From contig CAYPPG010000024.1 in NCBI GenBank assembly GCA_964412555.1, positions 40,052 to 104,051 of the forward strand: 64,000 nt of DNA. The letters are read 5' to 3'. The position numbers and the translations under genes were made by a program. Of this stretch, positions 34,428-43,937 are shown one piece after another. Under the pieces are notes generated by a model, which made no database searches, was not told the DNA's origin, and saw nothing but the letters and a program-made list of their open reading frames with translations. Numbering within the stretch: position 1 is the stretch's first letter; every line of letters begins with the position of its first letter. This DNA is from CAYPPG01 sp964412555 (lineage in GTDB: Bacteria; Hinthialibacterota; Hinthialibacteria; Hinthialibacterales; Hinthialibacteraceae).

Positions 34428-37400
34428 TTATCGTACGTATTGATATTGCTTAACCTCAGTTTCATCCTGAAAAAAAGGCAGTAGTGTTTCTATTAAATCT
34501 GCGCGTAATTGATAGATTTCTTCTTCTTCCAGAGAGTCAAAAGAGCGATCCCAACTCCCATCTCCATATTTCGATAAGATCGCCTGGGCGACTCTTTCCC
34601 GATTCCAACCTTTTTGTTCGGCCAACAGGTTGGCCAATTCCACGATCTGTTGTGCCTGACGCATCATTTTTATGCGGATGCTCATGATCGGCCCTTCATA
34701 TTGACCAAATCCGGGTACGTTTTGGCCGGTATAGACGGTCGATAAGGCCTCCGCCTGGCCCCAGTTCGTCTGAAAATTGTCCCAGTAAGGTACCCCGCCG
34801 TCCAAGCCTTGCGCCCAGACTTGCAGGATTCGCTGTGCATGTTCTGTTCCCCGATCATTCGGCGCCGGGCCGGTTCCGTACCAAATCCATTGTTCGTTCC
34901 CGGGGAGTAGCAGATTACGATACCGAATTTGCGGCCAATGCCAATCGGAAGAACTTCCGGCTACGCAATACCAATTGATCAAATTATCGATTTGCCCGTA
35001 ATGCTGCCCCATATGATTGCTGATATCGAGCCGCCAGTGCCATTGCACATCCGGGGCGTTCGCCAGGGTGGCTCCTTCACGAAATTGGGTATGGAAAAAT
35101 CCGACTGCCCAGAAATCATCGGCGGTTCGGCATTCTTCAAGAATCCACAGAGCATCGCAGTTATTGTAATAATATTTATGATTGAGATAAATTTGGAAAT
35201 TGGTTCCATGCCATCCTTTCTCTTGGGCATGTTCGAACCATTCTTTGACAATATTCCGGATTCCTTGCTTATAGTCTTCGGGAAATGCCTTCCGAACGTC
35301 CGGCGCATTCTCCCAAAAGGTAGTGGGTTCGGTATCGATAAGGTTGTTCCAATATTCTCCTCCTTTTCCGGTGGCGTCAAAACCGTAGCGGCTGTCCAAC
35401 ACGGGAATCGGCCAGGATTCGAAAAAAGGAGTATAAAAGGTGCTCACGGGTGTATTCATTCCTGGTCCTCTATAAGGACTGACCGGATGATTTGCTGTGA
35501 AAGCGGAACCGTCGAAGAGTTCGCCATAGGCGTCGTCGATGCGGCTCCAACTCGATACTTGAATATTGCTTCCTGATCCGCGTAGTGTGGGGGCACGGTC
35601 TTCTCTCACGTTCCCACTCCAACCATAAGGAAGCGTATTTAACGACATCCGATGTTTTTGGCAGGTCTGAAACCAGCGTAAACGGGTCAGTTCGCGATTC
35701 CCATACTCCCATTTGTTGCCATAGCCGTTCAAATCGATGATGAAACTCAACTTATCCGGAATTACCACAGGGGTGACTCGTACATTGAATTGAATGGCAA
35801 GAGGTTCGCTCAGTTCATCGGTATGGAGAGAAAGTGTGCCTTCATACAGTCCCGGCACAGCGGATTTGGGGATATACATATCCATCCATACGGATTGATT
35901 GACTCCTTCAGGATTACGATATCTGTCCGGTATAGAAAACGAATCCGGAAAAGGAGGATTCAGAGGAATGGCGGCGTCCGGATATTCGATTCCGTTTTCG
36001 GAAACATAATGAATTTGGAACAGGTCGATGCAGGTTTCGGCTTCAATTATCGAATCCTCGGGTCCGCTTAGGTCGCTGGCCGATATCTGCACATCCTGTA
36101 AAACATCCCCCAGCCGCTCCACAATCAATTGGCAGCCAACCACTTCATTCCGTGAAGCGGTCACTGAAATTGTGTTCTTCCCGGCATCCCAAACGGTATT
36201 GGCTTTCTTATACTCATCACCGCCTTGCTCTTCATAACCGTCGGCCATTCGGTTGCCGGTTACCGGATTGATTTTGTTTACTTCTGAACATGCCCAATAT
36301 CGCAAAACGCCAGGAACTTCTTGAATAATTTGATTGCTTCCAGAAGGGATGACTGGTGGTGCGTCGCTTAAGCGGGCCGGTGGCTGTGAAGCGGGGAGAG
36401 TAAATTGCACACGAGCAACCGGACTTTGATTTCCTGCTTGATCATAGGCTTGCACAAAAAAATATTGAGTACTTGCGGGAGGCAAGTTTTCCAATAATAC
36501 GTGTTGTATCGTTCCCGGAACTGCCGGGCGGGGAATCCGCCATGGTTCGACCTCTTGGGCAGTTTGATAATCATCAGATGGGGAATGGCGGATAGTGTAG
36601 CCGAATGCTTTCTCTCGCTGTCCGTCTTCCGGGGCGCTGAACGATAGAATCACTTCGCTGTCAACCATCCCCGATTTCGCTTGCAAAGAACCCACAATGC
36701 CAGGTCCTTGTACATCTTCTTCATCCGAGAAGCGCAAAATGAGTTTCGGAGCGAGAGCCGGATTTTGTTCTTTGGTGTAAACTCGCGGATTCTCGAAAAG
36801 ATATCCGCGCGGATCGGTGACCACCAAACCATGTTGATCCAGGATCAAGGCATGAATCAACTCCGGATCGAGTTTCATGCGCAGCCATGGCTGCCGCCGA
36901 ATCAAATAACTACCGAATGTTTCATCGGTGCTGTACGCATAGGAAACCAATGAGCCGTAATTGCCGAATGAGGCAGTGGAAAAATCGCTGTGTGAAAATG
37001 TCCATTCATCGTCCGGTTTGGGATGGTCAGGATCGGCAGGCCGTTTTCGCCAACGCCAGCAGGATTCGCCGATACCGGCATTCGACCCATGTTGATTTCC
37101 TTCATACCAATCGGTATTGATTGTGGAGGCGACCAGAGCGAACACAGGAACCGTATCGGCTTTCGCCAAATGCAGTTCCGCATCGGCTACCGTGCGTCCT
37201 CGATAATCGGACAGATCGAATTTGAGGGCAGTCATGTCTTGAGAACCTTTTATCCGAGTGCGGGACGACGCGCCGAAGTTCAATAGCCATTCGACTTGGT
37301 CTCCCGGTCCCTGATACCAGGAAAACTGATTGTCGGCGGTACAAGAAATACTCATGATTTCAGGTGAATCCAAATCCAACCATTCGGTTGAAGCGCTGAT

Positions 37401-37460
37401 GTTGCTGAATAAACAAATAGAAAGTAAAAACGCGACTTGATACATTTTGTGATGAATCAT
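34428..37460 (-). CDS. Secreted DUF4091 glycoside-hydrolase-like protein
   Basis: 1010 residues from ATG 37460, chosen because AGGA lies 9-12 bases upstream and a signal peptide (MYQVAFLLSICLFSNISAS) follows. A DNRLRE-like N-domain covers about 25-245, an Fn3-like domain about 255-360, then a beta-sandwich (about 395-575, 'SRNEVVGCQLIVERLGDVLQDVQISASDLSG') and a TIM-barrel-like DUF4091 region (about 580-930) with 'HGTNFQIYLNHKYYYN', 'VQWHWRLDISNHMGQHYG' and 'EQWIWYGTGPAPNDRG'. DUF4091 proteins are regarded as glycoside-hydrolase-like; the catalytic acids cannot be assigned from sequence alone. It heads a minus-strand group with the aspartic protease and sulfatase, which suggests degradation of a sulfated glycan. 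Confidence 0.85.
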   Translation of the reverse strand: MIHHKMYQVAFLLSICLFSNISASTEWLDLDSPEIMSISCTADNQFSWYQGPGDQVEWLLNFGASSRTRIKGSQDMTALKFDLSDYRGRTVADAELHLAKADTVPVFALVASTINTDWYEGNQHGSNAGIGESCWRWRKRPADPDHPKPDDEWTFSHSDFSTASFGNYGSLVSYAYSTDETFGSYLIRRQPWLRMKLDPELIHALILDQHGLVVTDPRGYLFENPRVYTKEQNPALAPKLILRFSDEEDVQGPGIVGSLQAKSGMVDSEVILSFSAPEDGQREKAFGYTIRHSPSDDYQTAQEVEPWRIPRPAVPGTIQHVLLENLPPASTQYFFVQAYDQAGNQSPVARVQFTLPASQPPARLSDAPPVIPSGSNQIIQEVPGVLRYWACSEVNKINPVTGNRMADGYEEQGGDEYKKANTVWDAGKNTISVTASRNEVVGCQLIVERLGDVLQDVQISASDLSGPEDSIIEAETCIDLFQIHYVSENGIEYPDAAIPLNPPFPDSFSIPDRYRNPEGVNQSVWMDMYIPKSAVPGLYEGTLSLHTDELSEPLAIQFNVRVTPVVIPDKLSFIIDLNGYGNKWEYGNRELTRLRWFQTCQKHRMSLNTLPYGWSGNVREDRAPTLRGSGSNIQVSSWSRIDDAYGELFDGSAFTANHPVSPYRGPGMNTPVSTFYTPFFESWPIPVLDSRYGFDATGKGGEYWNNLIDTEPTTFWENAPDVRKAFPEDYKQGIRNIVKEWFEHAQEKGWHGTNFQIYLNHKYYYNNCDALWILEECRTADDFWAVGFFHTQFREGATLANAPDVQWHWRLDISNHMGQHYGQIDNLINWYCVAGSSSDWHWPQIRYRNLLLPGNEQWIWYGTGPAPNDRGTEHAQRILQVWAQGLDGGVPYWDNFQTNWGQAEALSTVYTGQNVPGFGQYEGPIMSIRIKMMRQAQQIVELANLLAEQKGWNRERVAQAILSKYGDGSWDRSFDSLEEEEIYQLRADLIETLLPFFQDETEVKQYQYVR

Positions 37461-37620
37461 AACAAAATCCTGACAGTAATCTGTTTTAATCATCATATCA
37501 TGCTTTATCTTGTTTTTTCACTGTAGTGAAGAATGGTCTTCGGAATCATTGGTGGTAACCAAAGTTGTGAGTAATTACACAACTGTTCAAACAATATGAT
37601 TCAAGTAGAAAGGAATGAAA

Positions 37621-38529
37621 ATGAAAGAAACTGTATCACGCCGTGAGATGTTTGAGCGAATGGGTTTGTATGGAGTTTCAACCCTTGGCCTGATGTCCTT
37701 ATCCCATGAAGAATGTGCGAGTAGCGAGACGAAACAAAAATCCCGCTCCCCAAAACTGAGAACATTTCCGTTGCTGGAAGCCCATCGGGGAAATTCCGCT
37801 TATGCGCCGGAAAACACAATGATCGCGATCGAGCAGGCAATCGAAAACGGAGCCGATCGTGTTGAAATCGATGTTTGGAGTACCCGCGACAATCATGCCG
37901 TCGTGATTCATGACGAAACGGTTGATCGCACCACGGATGGTTCCGGAGAAGTTCGGCAAATGGATGTAAATGAAATCAAAAAATTGGATGCAGGATCCTG
38001 GAAAGGCGAAAAATTTAAAGGCCAAAACGTTCCGTTACTGAAAGAGGTGCTCAAGTTGGCCAAAGGAAAAGTCATGATCGACATCGACTTGAAAGAACCA
38101 AGGGCCATCAAGCCGATGGTCCGAGATATCCGGGATGCGAACATGCTGCAAGATGTGATCATAACCGGCACAAGCCGGGAGGACATTTTAGCAGTCCGTG
38201 AAGTCGAACCGCGTCTGCCAGTGTTTTTTGAACGATCCGATGAATTGACTGTACTTTTTGAAGCCGGGGAGAAGGAAAAAATGATTATCCACGCCATTGA
38301 ATCAGCACTCGAACTTCAATCGCCAGGTTTCAACTTCAATCATAACTGGATCACCCCGGAACTGATTCGTGCCGCTCATCTCCGCTGCCTCTATGTCATG
38401 GCTTGGACGGTGAACGAACCGAAACGAATGGCACAACTGATTGAATGGGGTGTTGACGCTGTGATGACAGATGATCCTGCATTATTCTTGAAAATTCTTG
38501 ATCAGGAGCATCTGGCACATGGTATGTAG
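37621..38529 (+). CDS. Exported glycerophosphodiester phosphodiesterase
   Basis: 302 residues from ATG 37621, six bases after GAAAGGA (the ATG at 37615 touches that site and is less likely). An N-terminal 'SRREMFERMGLYGVSTLGLMSL' looks like a twin-arginine or related signal. The GDPD catalytic set is complete: H55-R56-G (AHRGNS), E64 (APENT), E82 and D84 (VEIDVW), H97 (VIHDETVDRTT), with 'MIDIDLKEP', 'AWTVNE' and 'GVDAVMTDDP' later in the barrel. It splits glycerophosphodiesters into glycerol-3-phosphate and an alcohol, probably for phosphate or glycerol scavenging. A hairpin terminator follows the stop. Confidence 0.93.
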   Translation: MKETVSRREMFERMGLYGVSTLGLMSLSHEECASSETKQKSRSPKLRTFPLLEAHRGNSAYAPENTMIAIEQAIENGADRVEIDVWSTRDNHAVVIHDETVDRTTDGSGEVRQMDVNEIKKLDAGSWKGEKFKGQNVPLLKEVLKLAKGKVMIDIDLKEPRAIKPMVRDIRDANMLQDVIITGTSREDILAVREVEPRLPVFFERSDELTVLFEAGEKEKMIIHAIESALELQSPGFNFNHNWITPELIRAAHLRCLYVMAWTVNEPKRMAQLIEWGVDAVMTDDPALFLKILDQEHLAHGM

Positions 38530-38567
38530 GTAATAATTATTGGATGAAAGGATTTCTGAGCAAAGGA

Positions 38568-38608
38568 AAAGGGATGGACATTTGTCCATCCCTTTGTATT
38601 GTTTTTTT
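38568..38608 (+). terminator. Rho-independent terminator between convergent genes
   Basis: AAAGGGATGGACA (38568-38580) and its perfect complement TGTCCATCCCTTT (38583-38595) form a 13-base stem, followed by a T-rich stretch with seven consecutive Ts (38602-38608 region). It ends the glycerophosphodiesterase transcript. The A-rich side upstream may let it serve the convergent minus-strand gene as well. Confidence 0.9.
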
Positions 38609-38629
38609 GAATTACGTGTTTGAATTGAA

Positions 38630-40585
38630 TTAATAAACTGACCAGTTGGCGACATCGACCGGCTCACCTTGCATGACCGCCACATTGTCGATCGTCCAGA
38701 ACGTGACATCGTCAATTTCAAACTGGAATTTGACATTGGATTGACCTGCGGCTTCTTCCGAGCGCAAGACATAAGAATTGCAATAGATGATTTGGTCGCC
38801 AACGACACCGCCACCGCCGTTATCGAGTTCCGATTCACCGGCAATGATGTAAGGAGCACCGATTGCAATCAATTCGGTCGGCTGATCATCGATGAGGACA
38901 TTGATTCGGCCGGAAGCACTGGTTCTCCAGGAAGAATCGACGATCAAGGTCAAAGCACCGCCAGTGGAATTGTCGATTTGTGGAGTGGTCACGACTCCTT
39001 TGAACTCGTCTTGAGCGTGCAATACACCACCAAAGAAATGACCGTTCAGACCACGGCCGTCTGTTTCGACGTCGTTGAAGTTGGTCAAATCATCGCCAAA
39101 AAGTTGGAGGATTCCGAGTTCGAGATCCAACCAACTTACTTCCCACCCTTCATCGGCTAGCCTTCCATACTGGGTTCCGCTACGGCCAAAGGTGTCTGTG
39201 TCGGAAATGCCATTTTCATCGATTGTAGCGGGATCGAAATTTTCTTTTAAAATCACTTCCAAGGCTACCGGATTTACGGTGAAGGCGACTTCATCCGACC
39301 ATGGGCTGGCCAAGCCTTCGTTGTTCCAATGACGCACACGAGCGAAATAGGTCATTCCCGGCCGGAAAAGATGTTCGGGCAGATTGAATACTGTGGGATC
39401 GCCCAAAAGATCAATTTTGAACTGAGCACCTGGTTGTTCACGGCCGAACAGAATCGGTTCGTGCGGCGGATCTTCGCTTCGGGCGTTCGTATCATTGACT
39501 TGACGGAAATCGTCTGGATTTACAGCATTTACGGCAAATTCATTAGGCTGAATGCTGGTTCGAAGGGCCGGATAATCGATTAAGAAGTCACCATCATTGT
39601 CGGAATATCTAACGAGATTTCCCCACGTTTCATTTTCCATGCGGACTTCCCATTCGGAAAAAACATGAGTTCCACCGGTACTATCGCTGAATGCACTGCT
39701 TCTCATCTGGGTAAGATTGGCTAGATTTACATTACCGCTCGGAGCAACCAAGGTTGGTTTGGCCGGTCCGGGAGGAGTGCTATTATAACCGGTTATTTCT
39801 ATGTTATCGATTGCCCAATACCAGGAATAGTCACCCGTCAACCACCAACGCAATTGCAATGTGGAAGCGCCTTGTGTATTGACGGCGAAGGAATAAGGAC
39901 CGGAATAACCTTGGTCGTTACCATGGGTATAGTTGTCGAACATGCAGAGCGGCTGCCAAGGACCATCATCCAGTTTATACCAATTCCCGACGCTTTGATC
40001 CTGGTTTGCATAGAAGAAAGAATCATAAAAAATACGAACCCAGGTTGATCCTTGCAAATTGATTGATGGAGAGTCGATACATTGATTAAGGTTCACGCCG
40101 CCATATTCGTCGCTGTCGGCGACCAAAACACGGGCTGTTTCCGGATATGTTCCATCCGGTTGTTCTCCTCCTGTAAAATAAGGTGGAGTCTTCCAAGGAG
40201 CACGGCTGCCGGACATCCGTTCCCAATGAATCTGTCCGCTCAAGGGAGGGCGTTCCAAAGCGAAGAGGGTACCAATTTCGGATTCAGCCAATGGATTACC
40301 ACTTCCATCAGGATCACGGCGGAAATAGCCCATAGTATCTCGGCACTGGTCACCGGAATTGGGATCGAGGCTAGCTAATTTTTCCATACTGACTGCTTTC
40401 CAGTCAAAATCCGGATCAGTGCTGGCCGGTTCATGCAACCAACCGGGAACTTGTGTCCAACCGTCCGGTACTATGGCTCTTTCCGGACCATCGAAATCGG
40501 TCGAATAGAGTACTGTTTGGGCGAAAGAGGTACTGGAGACCAACAAGAAACATACTCCAATAAATAGAATTGATTTGGTATTCAT
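38630..40585 (-). CDS. Secreted two-domain beta-sandwich protein with Fn3-like linker
   Basis: 651 residues from ATG 40585, with AAGGAG upstream (ATG 40594 is also possible but sits too near the site). Signal peptide MNTKSILFIGVCFLLVSSTSFAQ. Two related MAM/LamG-like jelly-rolls are visible, about 22-260 ('YSTDFDGPERAIVPDGWTQV', 'WAIDNIEITGY') and about 455-640 ('KENFDPATIDENGISD', 'FWTIDNVAVMQG'), joined by an Fn3-like region ('RPGMTYFARVRHWNNEGLASPWSDEVAFTV'). No catalytic motif is seen. It ends with a tail VDVANWSVY after the second domain. Probably a surface carbohydrate- or protein-binding protein. Monocistronic, with the terminator hairpin beyond its stop. Confidence 0.82.
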   Translation of the reverse strand: MNTKSILFIGVCFLLVSSTSFAQTVLYSTDFDGPERAIVPDGWTQVPGWLHEPASTDPDFDWKAVSMEKLASLDPNSGDQCRDTMGYFRRDPDGSGNPLAESEIGTLFALERPPLSGQIHWERMSGSRAPWKTPPYFTGGEQPDGTYPETARVLVADSDEYGGVNLNQCIDSPSINLQGSTWVRIFYDSFFYANQDQSVGNWYKLDDGPWQPLCMFDNYTHGNDQGYSGPYSFAVNTQGASTLQLRWWLTGDYSWYWAIDNIEITGYNSTPPGPAKPTLVAPSGNVNLANLTQMRSSAFSDSTGGTHVFSEWEVRMENETWGNLVRYSDNDGDFLIDYPALRTSIQPNEFAVNAVNPDDFRQVNDTNARSEDPPHEPILFGREQPGAQFKIDLLGDPTVFNLPEHLFRPGMTYFARVRHWNNEGLASPWSDEVAFTVNPVALEVILKENFDPATIDENGISDTDTFGRSGTQYGRLADEGWEVSWLDLELGILQLFGDDLTNFNDVETDGRGLNGHFFGGVLHAQDEFKGVVTTPQIDNSTGGALTLIVDSSWRTSASGRINVLIDDQPTELIAIGAPYIIAGESELDNGGGGVVGDQIIYCNSYVLRSEEAAGQSNVKFQFEIDDVTFWTIDNVAVMQGEPVDVANWSVY

Positions 40586-41012
40586 TTCGTTCATTTCTCC
40601 TTTTGTAAACATTGATTTTTGAACCACTTAGAGAGGCTTCCTCACTCCCGCTTGAATCCTGTTTTCAAGGATGATCCGAATCTTTTGCTATCCCTCCTTT
40701 CTTTTGAATGATTTGACTATTATTGGTATATGGATACAATTAATATCAATAATTCATGATCAATAAATGGCTACAAAATGTTTACTCGTAATCAGCAAAG
40801 ACATTGGTATCAACCGTTTCGACCAAAATCAAATTCATCTTTTTAAAATGTTTCAACATGGAGGCAGCATTTATGCATTAGAATAAAAACGATATAAAAT
40901 CTAATGACTATACATTGGGTCTTTATGATAATTTGGTTAATTATGTGTTAAAATGCAGGAACCAATTTATTGTCGATCAAGATAGGAGAGTTTACTAAAA
41001 TAGGAGTCTAAC
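40586..41012. other. AT-rich divergent intergenic region
   Basis: 427 bases between the start of the secreted two-domain gene (minus) and the GH28 gene (plus). The centre (about 40720-41000) is very AT-rich and probably holds both promoters. A TAGGAG ribosome site precedes the GH28 ATG. I see no small gene, tRNA or convincing operator. Confidence 0.5.
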
Positions 41013-42542
41013 ATGAAAGATATATGTTTTAGCATTGTAACCTTTTTCATTCTATCAACACCGGCTTGTTTGGCCGGAGTATTCAATGTTAAAGATTTCG
41101 GGGCAACAGGAAATCAAACTGAATTGGATCAGCAGGCTATCCAATCCGCCATCGATGCTTGCAGTGAAAAAGGAGGAGGGACAGTTTTTCTTCCAACAGG
41201 GGATTATTTATCGGGAACGTTACGTCTAAAAAGTAATATTGCCCTTCATCTATCCGCAGGTGCCACTCTTTGGGCGAGTACAAAACCGGCGGATTATCCC
41301 GGCAAAACATCCGGACGGCTTCTCGTTGCGGAACATGCAGACAATATATCCATCATCGGGCAGGGAACGATTCACGGGCAAGGTACGGAAGATTATGGTG
41401 CTCGATGGGGAGTTCCCGAGCGTCCTCCGTTTCGCACCGGTATTCTGTTATTTGAGCAATGTAATAATATTACGATTCGGGATATCACCATTTTGTATAG
41501 CGACTCCTGGACGCTTCATCTAAAGCGCTGTGAACGGGTAGTGATCGATGGGGTGACGATCTTCAACAATGTTCACCGTTTGAATTCCGACGGTATTGAT
41601 CCCAATTCCTGTAGAGATGTCCACATTTCAAATTGTCATATCGTAGCGGGAGATGACTGTATCGTCATGAAAGCGACCGAACCGTACCCCTGTGAAAATA
41701 TTGTTGTTACCAATTGCACCTTGGAAACCACGACAACCGCGTTGAAACTTGGAACCGAATCGCAGGGCGATTTTCGGGATATTCATATTTCCAACTGCAC
41801 GATCAGCCGCACGAGAACGGGAATCGGATTCTTTCTCAAAGACGGAGCGGCGATGGAGAGGATAACCTTCACCGGTATTTCCATCGAAAATTTCAAAGGG
41901 GAACCGCCGCACGACGTGTTTCCTATTTTTATGGATATTGAAAAACGGCATGCCGACAGTAAGATCGGAGTCATCCGGGACGTGATTTTTCGGGATATTC
42001 TTATCCGGAGTGGCAGCGGGATTCTCATTCAAGGAATGCCGGAAAATCCGATTGAAAACATCACTCTTCAAAATATTGTTTTTCGTGCTCCATGGGCAGA
42101 CGACTATTCAAATCGCAAAAAAGCCGTTGGTGGCAGGAGGACCTTTCGAGATGATCGGGATACAAAATACGCGCGCAAACCGTCTTATATGACGATAGCG
42201 AATGTCAAGTGGCTCCATTTGGATAATGTACAGATGCAAATTGATCCGGACGCCAGCCGAACATTTCCACGTTCTATTTTTCACGGCTATCAGATCGAAA
42301 ATGGTATATTGCGGGGATTGTGGGGTGATTCAAATGGGGATAATCCATTTCTTTCTTTCCATGACTGCCGGAATATTCTTCTTTCGGATTGCCAAACATT
42401 TGCTTCTCTAGGGATTTTTCTTTCCATCACCGGTTCAGAGACTCATCAGATTCAAATTGGGGATAATCTACACTCCTCGATGATTGATCCTATTCGAATT
42501 GCTCCTGAAGTCGCCTCTGAAGAAGTCCGTTATCATCAATAG
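41013..42542 (+). CDS. Secreted glycoside hydrolase family 28 protein (polygalacturonase/rhamnogalacturonase-like)
   Basis: 509 residues with a signal peptide (about 1-21, ends CLA-G) and TAGGAG upstream. The GH28 start 'FNVKDFGATGNQTELDQQAIQSAIDAC' is followed by a right-handed beta-helix. The catalytic Asp residues are D193 (NSDGID) and D214-D215 (AGDDCIV). The Gly-His-Gly motif of endo-polygalacturonases is replaced by 'GTESQGDF', a form seen in exo-acting and rhamnogalacturonan-type members, and the R-x-K motif appears as 'RTGIGFFLK'. It would cleave a pectin-like galacturonan outside the cell. Followed by a 175-base gap before the sensor kinase; no clear terminator. Confidence 0.9.
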   Translation: MKDICFSIVTFFILSTPACLAGVFNVKDFGATGNQTELDQQAIQSAIDACSEKGGGTVFLPTGDYLSGTLRLKSNIALHLSAGATLWASTKPADYPGKTSGRLLVAEHADNISIIGQGTIHGQGTEDYGARWGVPERPPFRTGILLFEQCNNITIRDITILYSDSWTLHLKRCERVVIDGVTIFNNVHRLNSDGIDPNSCRDVHISNCHIVAGDDCIVMKATEPYPCENIVVTNCTLETTTTALKLGTESQGDFRDIHISNCTISRTRTGIGFFLKDGAAMERITFTGISIENFKGEPPHDVFPIFMDIEKRHADSKIGVIRDVIFRDILIRSGSGILIQGMPENPIENITLQNIVFRAPWADDYSNRKKAVGGRRTFRDDRDTKYARKPSYMTIANVKWLHLDNVQMQIDPDASRTFPRSIFHGYQIENGILRGLWGDSNGDNPFLSFHDCRNILLSDCQTFASLGIFLSITGSETHQIQIGDNLHSSMIDPIRIAPEVASEEVRYHQ

Positions 42543-42717
42543 TAAAGCAAAGGCAGAATGAACCATGCAATCTTGAGACTGCTTTTTAGTAGTAATCATT
42601 GAATCGAATTGCGGGTTTTCACATTAATTCATTCGAAAATCTTGATTCAGCATTTCCGATTCATTCGAACGTGCTAATATATTGATAAATGGTATGCTTT
42701 AAAGGATACAATAAACC

Positions 42718-43893
42718 GTGGCGGCAACAAACAATAACCGTTTTATTTCAGCGGTTCTGCTGTTGGGAATTCACCTTGCCGGATCGATTCTCTTTATTTG
42801 TCTTCTTCTTTTTTTAAAATCGTTGACAGATTGGAAGATCTTCGATTTTCTCCTTGCGGCTATCTTTTTCCCCATGTTTTTTGCCGCTCATAAGTATCCG
42901 GTTCGGCTGATTTATTTACTTATGGGTTTGATTTCATTGGTATTAGCGGCTTCTGCGATTCTTCTTTATGATACGCAAGCGAGGGATTCTCTATACACAT
43001 TGGCTTTTTTCTCACTCTACATCTTTACAGCAGCTGAATTGATTTATCAAAGAAAACAGGCCGTGGAGAAACTACGAAGTGCGATTCGAGAAGCGGAGAG
43101 GCATGCGAGGCAAGCCAGAGAAGCGAATAACGCAAAAAGTGAGTTTCTCGCGAAAATCAGTCATGAACTACGCACGCCCTTGAATTCCATCATTGGTTTT
43201 TCGAATATTCTCTTAAAAAATAGGAACAATTCTCTTACCGATAAAGAAATGAACTTTCTTTCTCGCATTATTGAGAATGGAAAGCAATTACTCGAACTGA
43301 TCAATGATATTCTGGACATATCCAAAATCGAAACCGGCCATATTGAATTAGATGCGGAAACACTTCATCTTCGTGATTTGATCGATGAAATCCTATCTCA
43401 GTTTGAAACGCAGATTCACAGTAAGAAACTGAATTTCAATCTCACTTGTCCACCCGATTTATTACCAGTCACTACGGATCAAAATAAATTGAAACAAATT
43501 CTCGTCAATTTACTCAGCAATGCCGTCAAATTTACTCATCAGGGATCGATTGGTATTTCGATTTACACAAATTCCGTAGTGAACAAACCATCCAAAATCG
43601 AAATTACCGATACGGGTATCGGGATCCCATCGGGAAAAATGAAAACGATTTTTGATGCGTTTCATCAAGTTGATAATACCATTACGCGCAAATATGGGGG
43701 GACCGGCCTTGGTTTAGCCATATCCAAATCCCTTTGCCAATCGCTCGGTTATGAGCTGACAGTCCAAAGCGAAGTGGGGAAAGGCTCCATATTCACCATT
43801 CATTTTGATAATGAAGATAATACTTCTATGAAAGGGAATGTTGAGGAGACAATTACGGAAGCGAAGGTGGACATGGAAGAGGATAAGGAATGA
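42718..43893 (+). CDS. Membrane sensor histidine kinase
   Basis: 391 residues from a GTG start with AAAGGA about 11 bases upstream. Four membrane helices lie in the first 105 residues with almost no periplasmic loop, so it probably senses a membrane or intracellular signal. A short coiled coil (about 110-140) leads to HisKA with the phospho-acceptor H149 (FLAKISHELRTPLNSIIGF). The ATPase has the N-box 'QILVNLLSNAVKFT', G1 'DTGIGI', F-box 'FDAFHQVDNTITRKYGG' and G2 'GTGLGLAIS'. It looks like the transmitter of a hybrid kinase but has no receiver domain. No response regulator is adjacent. Confidence 0.93.
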   Translation: MAATNNNRFISAVLLLGIHLAGSILFICLLLFLKSLTDWKIFDFLLAAIFFPMFFAAHKYPVRLIYLLMGLISLVLAASAILLYDTQARDSLYTLAFFSLYIFTAAELIYQRKQAVEKLRSAIREAERHARQAREANNAKSEFLAKISHELRTPLNSIIGFSNILLKNRNNSLTDKEMNFLSRIIENGKQLLELINDILDISKIETGHIELDAETLHLRDLIDEILSQFETQIHSKKLNFNLTCPPDLLPVTTDQNKLKQILVNLLSNAVKFTHQGSIGISIYTNSVVNKPSKIEITDTGIGIPSGKMKTIFDAFHQVDNTITRKYGGTGLGLAISKSLCQSLGYELTVQSEVGKGSIFTIHFDNEDNTSMKGNVEETITEAKVDMEEDKE

Positions 43894-43937
43894 GATCCAG
43901 GTTTCAATTACAGAATTAAAAAAAGAGTTGGATGGGA

